Program-made: the position numbers and the translations under genes
Assembly: GCA_019116455.1 (NCBI GenBank)
Contig: DXBR01000010.1
Span: 1-60,165 of the forward strand
Length of the DNA stretch: 60,165 nucleotides
From: Anaerobutyricum stercoris
GTDB lineage: Bacteria > Bacillota > Clostridia > Lachnospirales > Lachnospiraceae
Direction: 5' to 3'
The notes under the pieces: model-generated
Told to the model about the DNA's origin: nothing
Databases searched by the model: none
What the model saw: only the letters and a program-made list of their open reading frames with translations
Shown: positions 34,479-42,987 of the stretch, piece by piece
Layout: each line of letters opens with the position of its first letter
Numbering within the stretch: the stretch's first letter is position 1

Positions 34479-34784
34479 ATGGGTAAAAGAGCTCCGAAAG
34501 AGCGGAAGATAGGCATGTATAAGGCGATTTTAGAGTTAAAGGACCTGGAAGAGTGCTGCAATTTTTTTGAAGATATCTGTGCAGTGACAGAGCTTCGCTC
34601 CATGGAGCAGCGGTTTGAGGTGGCAAAAATGCTCAGGCAGGAGAAGGTCTATACGGAGATTATGCAGAAGACCAACGCCAGCTCAGCGACGATCAGCCGG
34701 GTGAATCGTATGATGAATTACGGTACGGGATGTCTTGGAGAAGTTCTGGACAGGCTGCCCGATGATGAGGATGAAGAAGAATAA
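34479..34784 (+). CDS. YerC/YecD family TrpR-related regulator
   Basis: The 101-residue protein matches the TrpR-related YerC/YecD family. It has a helical N-terminal part with LYKAILELKDLEECCNFFEDIC-like spacing, then MEQRFEVAKML and a helix-turn-helix near residues 55-80 (YTEIMQKTNASSATISRVNR), which resembles the TrpR reading head. The C-terminus is acidic. AAGGAAGGG precedes the ATG, and TTTACT/TACAAT with 17-base spacing is upstream. It lies 79 bases before iorA. The target genes of this family are poorly known; an aromatic amino acid link is only suggested by its neighbours. Confidence 0.9.
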   Translation: MGKRAPKERKIGMYKAILELKDLEECCNFFEDICAVTELRSMEQRFEVAKMLRQEKVYTEIMQKTNASSATISRVNRMMNYGTGCLGEVLDRLPDDEDEEE

Positions 34785-34817
34785 AGAATAATTCCAGAGA
34801 TTCCCTTTACACACATG

Positions 34818-34834
34818 CAGCGATTTTATCGCTG
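34818..34834 (+). other. Small hairpin between the yerC-type gene and iorA
   Basis: CAGCGAT-TTT-ATCGCTG is a perfect seven-pair hairpin 30 bases before iorA. It has no T run, so it is either a weak attenuating structure or a regulator binding site. Confidence 0.35.
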
Positions 34835-34863
34835 TAAATTTATGTAACAGAAAGGATACAAGT

Positions 34864-36591
34864 ATGAAAGAATTAATGCTGGGCAATAAGGCTTTTGCCA
34901 GAGGATTGTACGAAGCCGGATGCAGCGTTGTTTCCAGTTATCCGGGTACGCCGAGTACCGAGGTGACAGAGGAAGCGGCCAAATATGACGAGATATATTG
35001 TGAGTGGGCGCCGAATGAGAAGGTTGCCATGGAGGTTGCTTTTGGCGCGTCTTTAGCGGGAAAGAGAAGTTTCTGTGGTATGAAGCATGTGGGATTAAAT
35101 GTGGCGGCAGATCCGTTATATACCTGTTCCTACACCGGTGTGAACGCGGGTATGGTCATCTGCGTGGCGGACGACGCCGGTATGCATTCTTCTCAGAATG
35201 AACAGGATTCCCGCCATCACGCTATCGCGTCCAAGATTCCGATGCTGGAGCCGTCGGATTCAGGAGAGGCGTATGAGTTTGCCAAGAAAGCATTTGAGCT
35301 TTCCGAAGAGTTTGATACACCGGTCATCATCAAGATGTGTACCCGCGTGGCTCATTCCCAGAGCGTGGTGGAGCCGGGCGAGAGAGTGATGCCGGATCCG
35401 AAACCATATGTGAAGAATATTGCCAAGTACGTTATGATGCCGGGTAACGCTATCCGTCGTCATCCGATTGTGGAGGAGCGTACCAGAAAGCTCATCGCTT
35501 ATGCGGAAGACTGTGAGTTTAACCGGGTAGAGATGGGAGATACGAAGATCGGCGTCATCACCTCTTCCACCAGCTATCAGTATGCCAAGGAAGTGTTCGG
35601 GGATAATGCCTGCATTTTGAAGCTGGGTATGATTAATCCGCTTCCGGAGAAGCTGATTCTTGATTTTGCTTCCAAGGTAGAGAAGCTTGTGATCATTGAA
35701 GAGCTGGATCCGATCATTGAGAATCATTGTAAACAGCTGGGTCTTGCTGTCACAGGCAAGGATGTGCTTCCGATGGAAGGAGAGTTTTCACAGAATCTCA
35801 TTGCGGAGAAGCTGGGTGTTCCGGTTCCTGCTCACAAAGAGCTGGGAGAGGTTCTGCCGGGAAGACCTCCGGTAATGTGTGCCGGATGTCCGCACAGAGG
35901 TCTGTTCTATACTTTATCCAAGAATAAATGTACAGTTCTCGGCGATATCGGATGCTACACTCTGGGTGCCGTTGCGCCATTGTCCGCCATGGAGATGACT
36001 CTGTGTATGGGTGCTTCCATCAGCGCCATTCATGGTTTTAATAAGGCGCTCGGCGAGGAAAGCGAAGGAAAGACGGTTGCGGTTATCGGTGATTCCACTT
36101 TCATGCATTCCGGTATGACTGGTCTTGCCAATATCGCGTATAACCAGAGTAATTCCACGGTTATCATCCTTGATAACTCCATCACCGGTATGACCGGCCA
36201 TCAGCAGAATCCGACCACCGGATACAATATCAAAGGCGATCCTGCCGGCAAGATCGATCTGGAGAGTCTGTGCCGTTCCATGGGATTCAATCGGGTTGTG
36301 GTTGTGGATCCATATGATCTGGCGGCCTGCGATAAAGTTGTGAAAGAAGAACTGGCTGCGGACGAGCCGTCTGTTATCATCAGCCGCCGTCCTTGCGCGC
36401 TCTTAAAATATGTAAAACATAATCCTCCTCTGAAAGTGGAAGAGAAGAATTGTGTCGGCTGTAAATCCTGTATGCGTCTGGGCTGTCCGGCCATCAGCAT
36501 CAAGAACAAGAAGGCAGTCATCGACGAGACCTTATGTGTGGGCTGCGGCGTCTGTCAGCAGTTATGTAAATTCGATGCATTACAGTCATAG
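34864..36591 (+). CDS. iorA: Indolepyruvate ferredoxin oxidoreductase, alpha subunit
   Basis: The 575-residue subunit binds thiamine diphosphate and oxidises aryl-pyruvates (from Trp, Phe and Tyr transamination) to aryl-acetyl-CoA, reducing ferredoxin. The N-terminal pyruvate-binding domain has SSYPGTPSTEVTEE; the ThDP domain near residues 350-440 has CPHRGLFY, GDIGCYTLG and GDSTFMHSG; and the C-terminus carries two 4Fe-4S motifs, CVGCKSCMRLGCP and CVGCGVCQQLC. Length and motif order are complete. It is 11 bases upstream of iorB, which supplies the other subunit. Confidence 0.97.
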   Translation: MKELMLGNKAFARGLYEAGCSVVSSYPGTPSTEVTEEAAKYDEIYCEWAPNEKVAMEVAFGASLAGKRSFCGMKHVGLNVAADPLYTCSYTGVNAGMVICVADDAGMHSSQNEQDSRHHAIASKIPMLEPSDSGEAYEFAKKAFELSEEFDTPVIIKMCTRVAHSQSVVEPGERVMPDPKPYVKNIAKYVMMPGNAIRRHPIVEERTRKLIAYAEDCEFNRVEMGDTKIGVITSSTSYQYAKEVFGDNACILKLGMINPLPEKLILDFASKVEKLVIIEELDPIIENHCKQLGLAVTGKDVLPMEGEFSQNLIAEKLGVPVPAHKELGEVLPGRPPVMCAGCPHRGLFYTLSKNKCTVLGDIGCYTLGAVAPLSAMEMTLCMGASISAIHGFNKALGEESEGKTVAVIGDSTFMHSGMTGLANIAYNQSNSTVIILDNSITGMTGHQQNPTTGYNIKGDPAGKIDLESLCRSMGFNRVVVVDPYDLAACDKVVKEELAADEPSVIISRRPCALLKYVKHNPPLKVEEKNCVGCKSCMRLGCPAISIKNKKAVIDETLCVGCGVCQQLCKFDALQS

Positions 36592-36602
36592 GAGGGTGTA
36601 AA

Positions 36603-37172
36603 ATGACAAAAAATATTATGATTGTCGGCGTAGGCGGACAGGGTTCCCTGCTTGCCAGCAAGCTGCTTGGACATTTATTATTAACAGAAGGATACGACGT
36701 AAAGGTTTCCGAGGTTCACGGTATGAGCCAGAGGGGCGGAAGCGTTGTTACATATGTAAGATTCGGAGATAAGGTGTATTCTCCGATCATTGACAAAGGC
36801 GAGGCTGATTTCATCGTTTCTTTTGAGAAATTGGAAGCTGCCCGCTATGTAGAGTACCTGAGAGAAGACGGCAGGATCGTCACCAATACCCAGGAGGTTG
36901 ACCCAATGCCTGTTATCACCGGAGCGGCAGAGTATCCGGCGGATCTGGTGGAAAAGATGGAAGCCCTTGGCATTAAGGTGGATGCCATGGACTGCCTGAG
37001 TCTGGCTAATGAAGCAGGCTCCTCCAAAGCAGTCAATATCGTACTGATGGGACGTCTTTCCAGATACTTTGATATGCCTGTGGAAAAATGGCAGCAGGCA
37101 ATTCGGGAATGTGTTCCGGAAAAGTTTGTTGAGCTTAATTTAAAAGCGTTTGACCTGGGTCGGGGCAAGTAA
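36603..37172 (+). CDS. iorB: Indolepyruvate ferredoxin oxidoreductase, beta subunit
   Basis: The 189-residue subunit is the gamma-type domain of 2-oxoacid:ferredoxin oxidoreductases. It begins with GVGGQGSLLASKLLG and has EVHGMSQRGGSVVTYVRFG, the CoA/ThDP-side signature. AGGAGGGTG lies before the ATG. It pairs with IorA. Confidence 0.96.
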   Translation: MTKNIMIVGVGGQGSLLASKLLGHLLLTEGYDVKVSEVHGMSQRGGSVVTYVRFGDKVYSPIIDKGEADFIVSFEKLEAARYVEYLREDGRIVTNTQEVDPMPVITGAAEYPADLVEKMEALGIKVDAMDCLSLANEAGSSKAVNIVLMGRLSRYFDMPVEKWQQAIRECVPEKFVELNLKAFDLGRGK

Positions 37173-37239
37173 TAAAACGTGTGGTACAGGAAACAGTCCC
37201 GTATATAAAATAAATTAACAGATTAGGAGAAGTTGAAAA

Positions 37240-38544
37240 ATGAAAAGATATTATCAGCCGGAAATTGAAACGATGCCTGTAGAACAGATTCAGGCGCTTC
37301 AGAGTGAAAGACTGGTAGAACAGGTAAAGTTTGTCTATGAAAATGTGGAATTTTACCGTAATCGTATGGATGAGGCCGGTGTGAAACCGGAGGATATCCA
37401 TGGAATCGAAGATCTGCATAAACTTCCGTTCATCACAAAGGATGACCTTCGCGATCAGTATCCGTATGGCCTCCTCGGTGTGCCGCTGAAAGATTGTGTG
37501 CGTATTCAGTCCACCAGCGGAACTACAGGGCGCCGTGTGGTTGCCTTCTATACCCAGGAAGATTTGGATGTCTGGGAAGAATGCTGCGCCAGAGCTATCG
37601 TGGCTGCTGGTGGTACAAATGAAGATGTGTGCCATGTCTGCTATGGCTACGGTCTGTTTACCGGTGGTCCTGGTCTGAACGGCGGTTCCCATAAAGTGGG
37701 CTGTCTGACTCTGCCAATGTCTTCCGGTAATACGGAGAGACAGCTGCAGTTTATGACTGACCTTGGTTCCACCATCATCTGCTGTACTCCATCCTACGCG
37801 GCGAATCTCGGAGAGACTATCAAAGAGAGAGGATTAAAAGATCAGCTTAAGTTAAAAGCCGGTATTTTCGGTGCTGAGCCATGGACAGAGGAAATGCGTC
37901 ATAATATCGAGGATCTTTTAGGAATTAAGGCCTATGATATTTACGGTCTTACAGAGATTTCCGGCCCGGGAGTATCTTTTGAGTGTGAGGAACAGGCAGG
38001 CATGCATATTCAGGAAGACCACTTCATTCCTGAGATTATCAATCCGGATACAGGAGAGGTTCTTCCGGAAGGAGAGATTGGAGAACTGGTATTTACCTGT
38101 ATTACAAAGAAAGCATTTCCGCTGATCCGTTACCGCACCCGTGACCTCTGCTATCTGACCAGAAAGCCTTGCTCCTGCGGACGTACCCACATCCGCATGC
38201 ATAAGCCGATGGGAAGAAGCGATGACATGATGGTTATCAAGGGCGTCAATGTATGGCCGTCTCAGATTGAGTCCGTACTTCTCAATCAGGGCTATCAGGC
38301 AAACTATCAGATCGTTGTTGACCGTGTAGGAAACAATGATACCTGCGAGGTGCAGGTGGAGCTGACGCCGGAGATGGCTGAGGATACTTCCGTAACTGTG
38401 GCGCAGAGAGAAAGCAAGGTCGTTAAAGGACTGAAGTCTATGCTTGGCATTAAGGTGGATGTTAAAGTAGTAGAGCCAAAAACCATTACAAGAAGTGAAG
38501 GCAAGGCGGTTCGTGTTATCGACAAACGTGATCTGTACAAATAG
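37240..38544 (+). CDS. paaK: Phenylacetate-CoA ligase family enzyme
   Basis: The 434-residue adenylate-forming enzyme has the PaaK pattern: STSGTTGRRVVAFYT (AMP loop), YDIYGLTEISGPG, the YRTRDL hinge Asp, the Cys-rich HIRM segment CSCGRTH, and MGRSDDMMVIKGVNVWP. It converts phenylacetate-type acids plus CoA and ATP into CoA esters, or may run toward ATP synthesis from aryl-acetyl-CoA made by IorAB. That second direction is inferred from the gene order iorA, iorB, paaK. AGGAGAAG precedes the ATG. A terminator follows. Confidence 0.93.
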   Translation: MKRYYQPEIETMPVEQIQALQSERLVEQVKFVYENVEFYRNRMDEAGVKPEDIHGIEDLHKLPFITKDDLRDQYPYGLLGVPLKDCVRIQSTSGTTGRRVVAFYTQEDLDVWEECCARAIVAAGGTNEDVCHVCYGYGLFTGGPGLNGGSHKVGCLTLPMSSGNTERQLQFMTDLGSTIICCTPSYAANLGETIKERGLKDQLKLKAGIFGAEPWTEEMRHNIEDLLGIKAYDIYGLTEISGPGVSFECEEQAGMHIQEDHFIPEIINPDTGEVLPEGEIGELVFTCITKKAFPLIRYRTRDLCYLTRKPCSCGRTHIRMHKPMGRSDDMMVIKGVNVWPSQIESVLLNQGYQANYQIVVDRVGNNDTCEVQVELTPEMAEDTSVTVAQRESKVVKGLKSMLGIKVDVKVVEPKTITRSEGKAVRVIDKRDLYK

Positions 38545-38643
38545 TACTTGCTGAACTGTATTTTTGATTTCGTCACAGAGTCAGATTTTAAAAAATGTAA
38601 AAATGTCAAGGGAAGATTTATTTGACAAAAAAAGATAACAATG

Positions 38644-38686
38644 CTGCGTCCGGATATCTGAAAGATTCCGGGCGTAGATTTGTTTT
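38644..38686 (+). terminator. Intrinsic terminator after paaK
   Basis: CTGCGTCCGG pairs with CCGGGCGTAG (two G-U pairs) and is followed by ATTTGTTTT. Confidence 0.6.
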
Positions 38687-38709
38687 ATGGAATTATTTAA
38701 TAAAAATGA

Positions 38710-38740
38710 AAAACACAAGTGTTTTGTCCTGTGTTATAAT
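38710..38740 (+). promoter_or_regulatory. ddh promoter with overlapping palindrome
   Basis: TGTTATAAT at 38732-38740 is an extended -10. The -35 region is occupied by the palindrome AAAACAC-AA-GTGTTTT (38710-38725, 7+7 bases), a likely site for a regulator. Confidence 0.45.
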
Positions 38741-38791
38741 AGACAGCGGTAAAAAAAGAAAAGTACGTTGTATGAAAGAAAGGAACGAATT

Positions 38792-39778
38792 ATGAGTATA
38801 CGAATCGGAATTATGGGATATGGTAATCTGGGAAGAGGAATCGAGTGCGCAGTCAGACAGAATCCGGATATGGAACTGGCGGCAGTTTTCACAAGAAGAG
38901 ATCCGAAGACCGTTTCTGTTCTGACAGAAGACGTGGCAGTATGCAGTGTGTCTGAAGCAGAGCAGTGGAAGGATAAAATTGATGTCATGATTCTCTGCGG
39001 CGGAAGCGCAACAGATCTGCCGGAGCAGACACCGAAATATGCGTCCATGTTCAATGTGGTGGACAGCTTTGATACTCACGCACGGATTCCGGAGCATTTT
39101 GCCAATGTGGATGCGGCTGCGAAGGAAAGCGGCAAAGTAGGTATCATTTCCGTGGGCTGGGATCCTGGAATGTTCTCCTTAAATCGTCTCTATGCCAACG
39201 CTATCCTGCCGGAAGGCAATGACTATACTTTCTGGGGAAAAGGTGTCAGCCAGGGACATTCTGACGCTATCCGGAGAGTGAAAGGCGTCAAAGATGCGAA
39301 ACAGTACACCATTCCTGTGGAGGCTGCTCTTGACGCAGTGAGAAACGGAGAGAATCCGGAGCTCACCACCCGTCAGAAACATACCCGAGAGTGCTTTGTT
39401 GTCCTGGAGGAAGGAGCAGACGCCGCAAAGGTAGAGGAAGAGATCAAGACCATGCCGAACTATTTCTCTGATTACGATACCACAGTACATTTCATCAGCC
39501 AGGAAGAACTGGACAAGAACCACAGCGGTATCCCTCACGGCGGCTTTGTGCTGCGCAGCGGTAAGACCGGCTGGGACGGCGAGCACAGCCATCTCATCGA
39601 GTACAGCCTGAAACTGGATTCCAATCCGGAATTTACATCCAGCGTGCTGGTTGCCTATGCAAGAGCGGCTTACCGCCTGCACAAAGAAGGGCAGAGCGGA
39701 TGCAAGACCGTATTTGATATCGCACCGGCATACTTAAGCAGCAAGAGCGGCGGGGAACTGCGGGCTTCTATGCTGTAG
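38792..39778 (+). CDS. ddh: meso-Diaminopimelate dehydrogenase
   Basis: The 328-residue NADPH enzyme makes meso-diaminopimelate in one step from tetrahydrodipicolinate and ammonia, for lysine and peptidoglycan. It starts with the Rossmann motif IGIMGYGNLGRGIE and has the dehydrogenase-family segments CGGSATDLPEQTP, VVDSFDTHA, GWDPGMFSLNR and FWGKGVSQGHSDAIRR. GAAAGGAACG precedes the ATG at 38792. Confidence 0.96.
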   Translation: MSIRIGIMGYGNLGRGIECAVRQNPDMELAAVFTRRDPKTVSVLTEDVAVCSVSEAEQWKDKIDVMILCGGSATDLPEQTPKYASMFNVVDSFDTHARIPEHFANVDAAAKESGKVGIISVGWDPGMFSLNRLYANAILPEGNDYTFWGKGVSQGHSDAIRRVKGVKDAKQYTIPVEAALDAVRNGENPELTTRQKHTRECFVVLEEGADAAKVEEEIKTMPNYFSDYDTTVHFISQEELDKNHSGIPHGGFVLRSGKTGWDGEHSHLIEYSLKLDSNPEFTSSVLVAYARAAYRLHKEGQSGCKTVFDIAPAYLSSKSGGELRASML

Positions 39779-39823
39779 GGAGCAAATATTTGTTGCAATA
39801 AATGTATCAACATATCGGAAGGT

Positions 39824-39845
39824 GTCGGCAGATTACTGCCGGCAC
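39824..39845 (+). other. Stem-loop in the upp leader
   Basis: TGTCGGCAG-ATTA-CTGCCGGCA is a nine-pair stem (one G-U) 20 bases before the upp start, without a T run. It may shape ribosome access or mRNA stability. Confidence 0.4.
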
Positions 39846-39864
39846 AAATAAAAAGGGAAAACAT

Positions 39865-40494
39865 ATGAAAAATGTATATATTATGGATCATCCGTTGATC
39901 CAGCATAAAATATCCCGTCTGCGGGACAAACATACCGGAACCAGTGAATTTCGCAAAATCGTGGAAGAGATTGCCATTCTGATGGGATACGAAGCTCTCC
40001 GTGATCTTCCTCTGGAGGAAGTCGAGGTCGAGACTCCTATTGAGAGCTGCATGACTCCGGTAATCTCCGGAAGGAAGCTGGCGGTAGTGCCGGTGCTGCG
40101 CGCGGGCCTTGGTATGGTCAACGGAATCACCACTCTGGTGCCGACAGCCAAGATCGGCCACATCGGCCTTTACCGTGATCCGGAGACCCACAAACCGCAT
40201 GAATATTACTGCAAGCTGCCGGAATCCATCTCGGAGCGTCTGGTGGTCATGGTCGATCCGATGCTTGCCACCGGCGGTTCCGCCGTAGCAGCCGTAGATT
40301 TTATCAAACAGAGAGGCGGAAAGAACATCAAATGTCTCTTTATCATCGCGGCGCCGGAAGGCCTAAAGGCATTGCAAGAAGCGCATCCGGACGTGGAGAT
40401 CTACGTGGGACACCTGGACCGGGAATTAAATAAAGCTGCCTACATCTGCCCGGGACTGGGCGATGCCGGCGACAGGATTTTTGGAACGGAATAA
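39865..40494 (+). CDS. upp: Uracil phosphoribosyltransferase
   Basis: The 209-residue enzyme converts uracil and PRPP to UMP. It begins VYIMDHPLIQHKISRLRDK and contains the PRPP loop VMVDPMLATGGSAVAA and the uracil-binding end YICPGLGDAGDRIFGTE. AAAGGG precedes the ATG. It converges with the amidohydrolase gene across a long palindrome. Confidence 0.96.
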   Translation: MKNVYIMDHPLIQHKISRLRDKHTGTSEFRKIVEEIAILMGYEALRDLPLEEVEVETPIESCMTPVISGRKLAVVPVLRAGLGMVNGITTLVPTAKIGHIGLYRDPETHKPHEYYCKLPESISERLVVMVDPMLATGGSAVAAVDFIKQRGGKNIKCLFIIAAPEGLKALQEAHPDVEIYVGHLDRELNKAAYICPGLGDAGDRIFGTE

Positions 40495-40573
40495 AATATA
40501 ATGATAGCATGTTGGTGAATTTCCTGCACATTTACAGGCAGGAATTCATATCATTGATTGATTATCACAAATT

Positions 40574-40671
40574 AAAAACTGCTGCAAAACTCAGCGCCAT
40601 ACACAATACAGAGACGGGATAATTCAACCCTCGTGTATTATGTATCGGCAGCATGTTTTGCAGCAGTTTTT
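40574..40671. repeat. 98-bp imperfect palindrome, bidirectional terminator or MITE-like hairpin
   Basis: The outer 17 bases (AAAAACTGCTGCAAAAC at 40574-40590) recur as an exact inverted copy at 40655-40671. Inside, ATACACAATACA..GGG pairs imperfectly with CCC..TGTATTATGTAT. Together the arms are about 45 bases each. The A-rich and T-rich ends make it a good bidirectional terminator between upp and the convergent amidohydrolase gene; its length is greater than needed for that. Confidence 0.6.
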
Positions 40672-40674
40672 GTT

Positions 40675-41538
40675 TTATGAAAAAAACATTTCCCTTCCAA
40701 GGAGTGACATCGCATTTCCTGCGAAGATCTGCTCTTTTTCTGCATCGCTGAAATCCATGGCGTTGATGCGGCTGATGTAGTCGGCCTGATCCTGCCATGG
40801 CGAGTCGGTGGCGAAGAGGATGCGGTCCGTGCCGTGTTTGCGGCACAGGCGGACGAAGTCTTCGTCGTAAAGATTCATTTCCTCGTAAGGCGGTTCATCG
40901 GTGGCCGGGTTTTTGGTGATCGGCCCGATGGAAAAGGCGGTGTCCAGCCAGACCGGCGCGCCGGCCAGATCCCGTTCCACATCTTCCCAGAAATCCCAGT
41001 TTCCCATGTGAGCCAGCACAAATTTGTCCGGATGCAGCTCGTCGATTACCTTTAAGATATGCGCCACGCTGCAGTAGTTCCGGTCGTAGATGCCGATATC
41101 CATGCCGGCGTGGGTCAGGATGATGAGCCCTTCCTCTGCGGCGCAGTCGATGATGCGCAGCATGCGGATGTCGTCCAGGTTAATGTTCTGGTAGGCCGGG
41201 TGCAGCTTGATGCCGGCGATATGATTTTCTTTTAAACGCCGGATCTCTGCTTTATAGTCGGTGTAATCCGGGTGCATCCCGCCAAAGGCAATGATGCCTC
41301 TGGCGAGAAGGGCTTCCCGGTCTTCGATCATGGAAGTATTGATTTTCTCCACCTGCTGTGCGCTGGTCATGACGGGCAGATTCACGGAATAATCTACGCC
41401 GGCTCTCTCCATGGAGGCGGCCAGGCCGTCCATGGAACCGTCGGTATACGCTTTGATGTGGGCGGCTGTCCCCAGCTTTTTTACTACCCTGGAAGAAATC
41501 TTTTCGGGAAATGTATGGGTATGAAAATCGATGATCAT
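40675..41538 (-). CDS. Amidohydrolase family (TIM-barrel) metal-dependent hydrolase
   Basis: The 287-residue protein fits the amidohydrolase-2 family. It has the metal motif DFHTHTFP at the start, IAGIKLHPAYQ, ILTHAGMDIG, LAHMGNWD and DRILFATDSPW with the late Asp. Members include decarboxylases such as ACMSD and gamma-resorcylate types as well as hydrolases, so the exact reaction is open. AGGAGAT lies before the ATG at 41538. It follows the aminotransferase gene by 11 bases on the same strand, so both are one operon. Confidence 0.85.
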   Translation of the reverse strand: MIIDFHTHTFPEKISSRVVKKLGTAAHIKAYTDGSMDGLAASMERAGVDYSVNLPVMTSAQQVEKINTSMIEDREALLARGIIAFGGMHPDYTDYKAEIRRLKENHIAGIKLHPAYQNINLDDIRMLRIIDCAAEEGLIILTHAGMDIGIYDRNYCSVAHILKVIDELHPDKFVLAHMGNWDFWEDVERDLAGAPVWLDTAFSIGPITKNPATDEPPYEEMNLYDEDFVRLCRKHGTDRILFATDSPWQDQADYISRINAMDFSDAEKEQIFAGNAMSLLGREMFFS

Positions 41539-41549
41539 ACGAATATCTC

Positions 41550-42734
41550 CTAGCGGTAGGACTTCGCCAGTTTTTCAAAAGCGTCCAGAGAGCGTTTTAC
41601 CATCTCTGTCTGTACGCAGTAGGAAACGCGGGCGTGTCCCGGGCAGCCGAAGCCGACGCCTGGAACGATCAGCAGATTGTATTCTTTGGCGCGCTCGCAG
41701 AATGCCACATCGTCTTCCTCCAGTGTCCGTGGGAACATATAGAAGGTTCCGCCCGGCTCAACCACATGGAATCCCAGGTCACGGAGACCTGTCATGAGCA
41801 GATTCTTGTTGGTCTCGTAAACAGAGGTGTCCGCGGTCATATCCGCGCACATGGCACATACTCTCTGGAACAGGCCGGGAGCATTTACATAGCCCAGAGA
41901 CCGTCCGGCTCCGGCGATGGCTGCATAGACGAGCTCGTGGTCGTCCATCTCATCCGGAACGACGATATAGCCCATACGTTCGCCAGGAAGGGAGAGGGAT
42001 TTGGACCAGGAATAGCAAACCAGTGTGTTTTTGTAATATTTCGGTACATAAGGAACAACAGTGCCCCCGAACACGATCTCGCGGTAAGGCTCATCGGTAA
42101 TCAGATAAATCGGATGACCGTATTCTTCGGATTTGGCGGTGAGCATGGAGGCAAGATTCTTGATCGTCTCCTCAGAATAAACGGCGCCGCTCGGATTATT
42201 CGGGGAGTTGATGATAACAGCCTTGGTATTCGGGTTCAGCGCCTTCTCAAATGCGTTAAAATCAATCTGGAAGGCTTCCACATCGGCAGGAATCAGAGTC
42301 ATGGAAGCGCCGGCGCCCTCGATAAATACTTTGTATTCCGGGAAATACGGAGCGAAAACGATAACCTCGTCCTGCGGATTGCATAAGCCGTTTAAACAGC
42401 AGCAAAGCGCAGCGGCAGCGCCTACGGTCACGTAGAGATTATCTGCGCCGAAAGCAGTGCCGAAACGTCTGTTGATGGAGTCTGCGATCATCTGACGTAC
42501 GCCGGCGTCACCCTGTGCGCTGGTATAGCCGTGGAGAAGAACCGGATCCATTTCCTTGATAAGCTTGATGGCTGTCTCGTTGACGGCGTCCGGGGCAGGA
42601 ACGCTCGGATTACCGATGGAGAAGTCAAATACATTTTCTGCGCCAATCTCTGCGGCGCGCATTTTACCAAACTCAAAAAGCTCGCGGATCACAGAACGCT
42701 GTGTACCCAGCTCGACCATTCTTTCGTTTAACAT
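41550..42734 (-). CDS. Pyridoxal phosphate-dependent aminotransferase (class I/II)
   Basis: The 394-residue enzyme has the fold-type I aminotransferase motifs: VTVGAAAALCCCLNGL, INSPNNPSG, ITDEPYREI, the PLP-binding Lys in CYSWSKSLSLPGERMGY and the carboxylate-binding Arg in ARVSYCV. It transfers amino groups between an amino acid and 2-oxoglutarate or pyruvate; substrate unknown. AAGAGGT precedes the start at 42734. It is first in an operon with the amidohydrolase gene and diverges from the acyl-CoA synthetase gene. Confidence 0.92.
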   Translation of the reverse strand: MLNERMVELGTQRSVIRELFEFGKMRAAEIGAENVFDFSIGNPSVPAPDAVNETAIKLIKEMDPVLLHGYTSAQGDAGVRQMIADSINRRFGTAFGADNLYVTVGAAAALCCCLNGLCNPQDEVIVFAPYFPEYKVFIEGAGASMTLIPADVEAFQIDFNAFEKALNPNTKAVIINSPNNPSGAVYSEETIKNLASMLTAKSEEYGHPIYLITDEPYREIVFGGTVVPYVPKYYKNTLVCYSWSKSLSLPGERMGYIVVPDEMDDHELVYAAIAGAGRSLGYVNAPGLFQRVCAMCADMTADTSVYETNKNLLMTGLRDLGFHVVEPGGTFYMFPRTLEEDDVAFCERAKEYNLLIVPGVGFGCPGHARVSYCVQTEMVKRSLDAFEKLAKSYR

Positions 42735-42796
42735 AAATCAGTACCTCTTTTCTATAGAATATAAAATGAGCCGGAGTCCGGTAGATTGACTCCGTC

Positions 42797-42810
42797 ATAC
42801 CATATGGTAT
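42797..42810. promoter_or_regulatory. Perfect 14-bp palindrome at the aminotransferase promoter
   Basis: ATACCATATGGTAT lies just downstream of a minus-strand promoter candidate (TTAGAA, 17 bases, TATTTA). It resembles GntR-type operators and would block transcription start. Regulator unknown. Confidence 0.45.
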
Positions 42811-42885
42811 ACTAAATATCTATGGACGACTCTGCTTCTAATGATAGAGGAAAAAGCAGAATCTGTCAACGCGGGCGCTGTTTGG

Positions 42886-42920
42886 TTGACTTTTTATGCC
42901 CGATATGTTATTTTAACATA
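42886..42920 (+). promoter_or_regulatory. Sigma-A promoter of the acyl-CoA synthetase gene with palindrome over the -10
   Basis: TTGACT and TATTTT are 17 bases apart. The perfect palindrome TATGTTA-TTT-TAACATA (42904-42920) covers the -10 box. Confidence 0.6.
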
Positions 42921-42928
42921 GATGAAGT

Positions 42929-42954
42929 ACTTTAACAAATAAAATTGAAAAAGT
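42929..42954 (+). promoter_or_regulatory. 26-bp operator-like element (copy 1)
   Basis: An imperfect palindrome that begins ACTTTAACA and ends TTGAAAAAGT, about 15 bases after the -10 of the synthetase promoter. It matches the element at 46410-46435 in 24 of 26 positions. Confidence 0.6.
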
Positions 42955-42987
42955 ATTAAAATTTAAAGTGATAAAGAGGGAAAGAAT

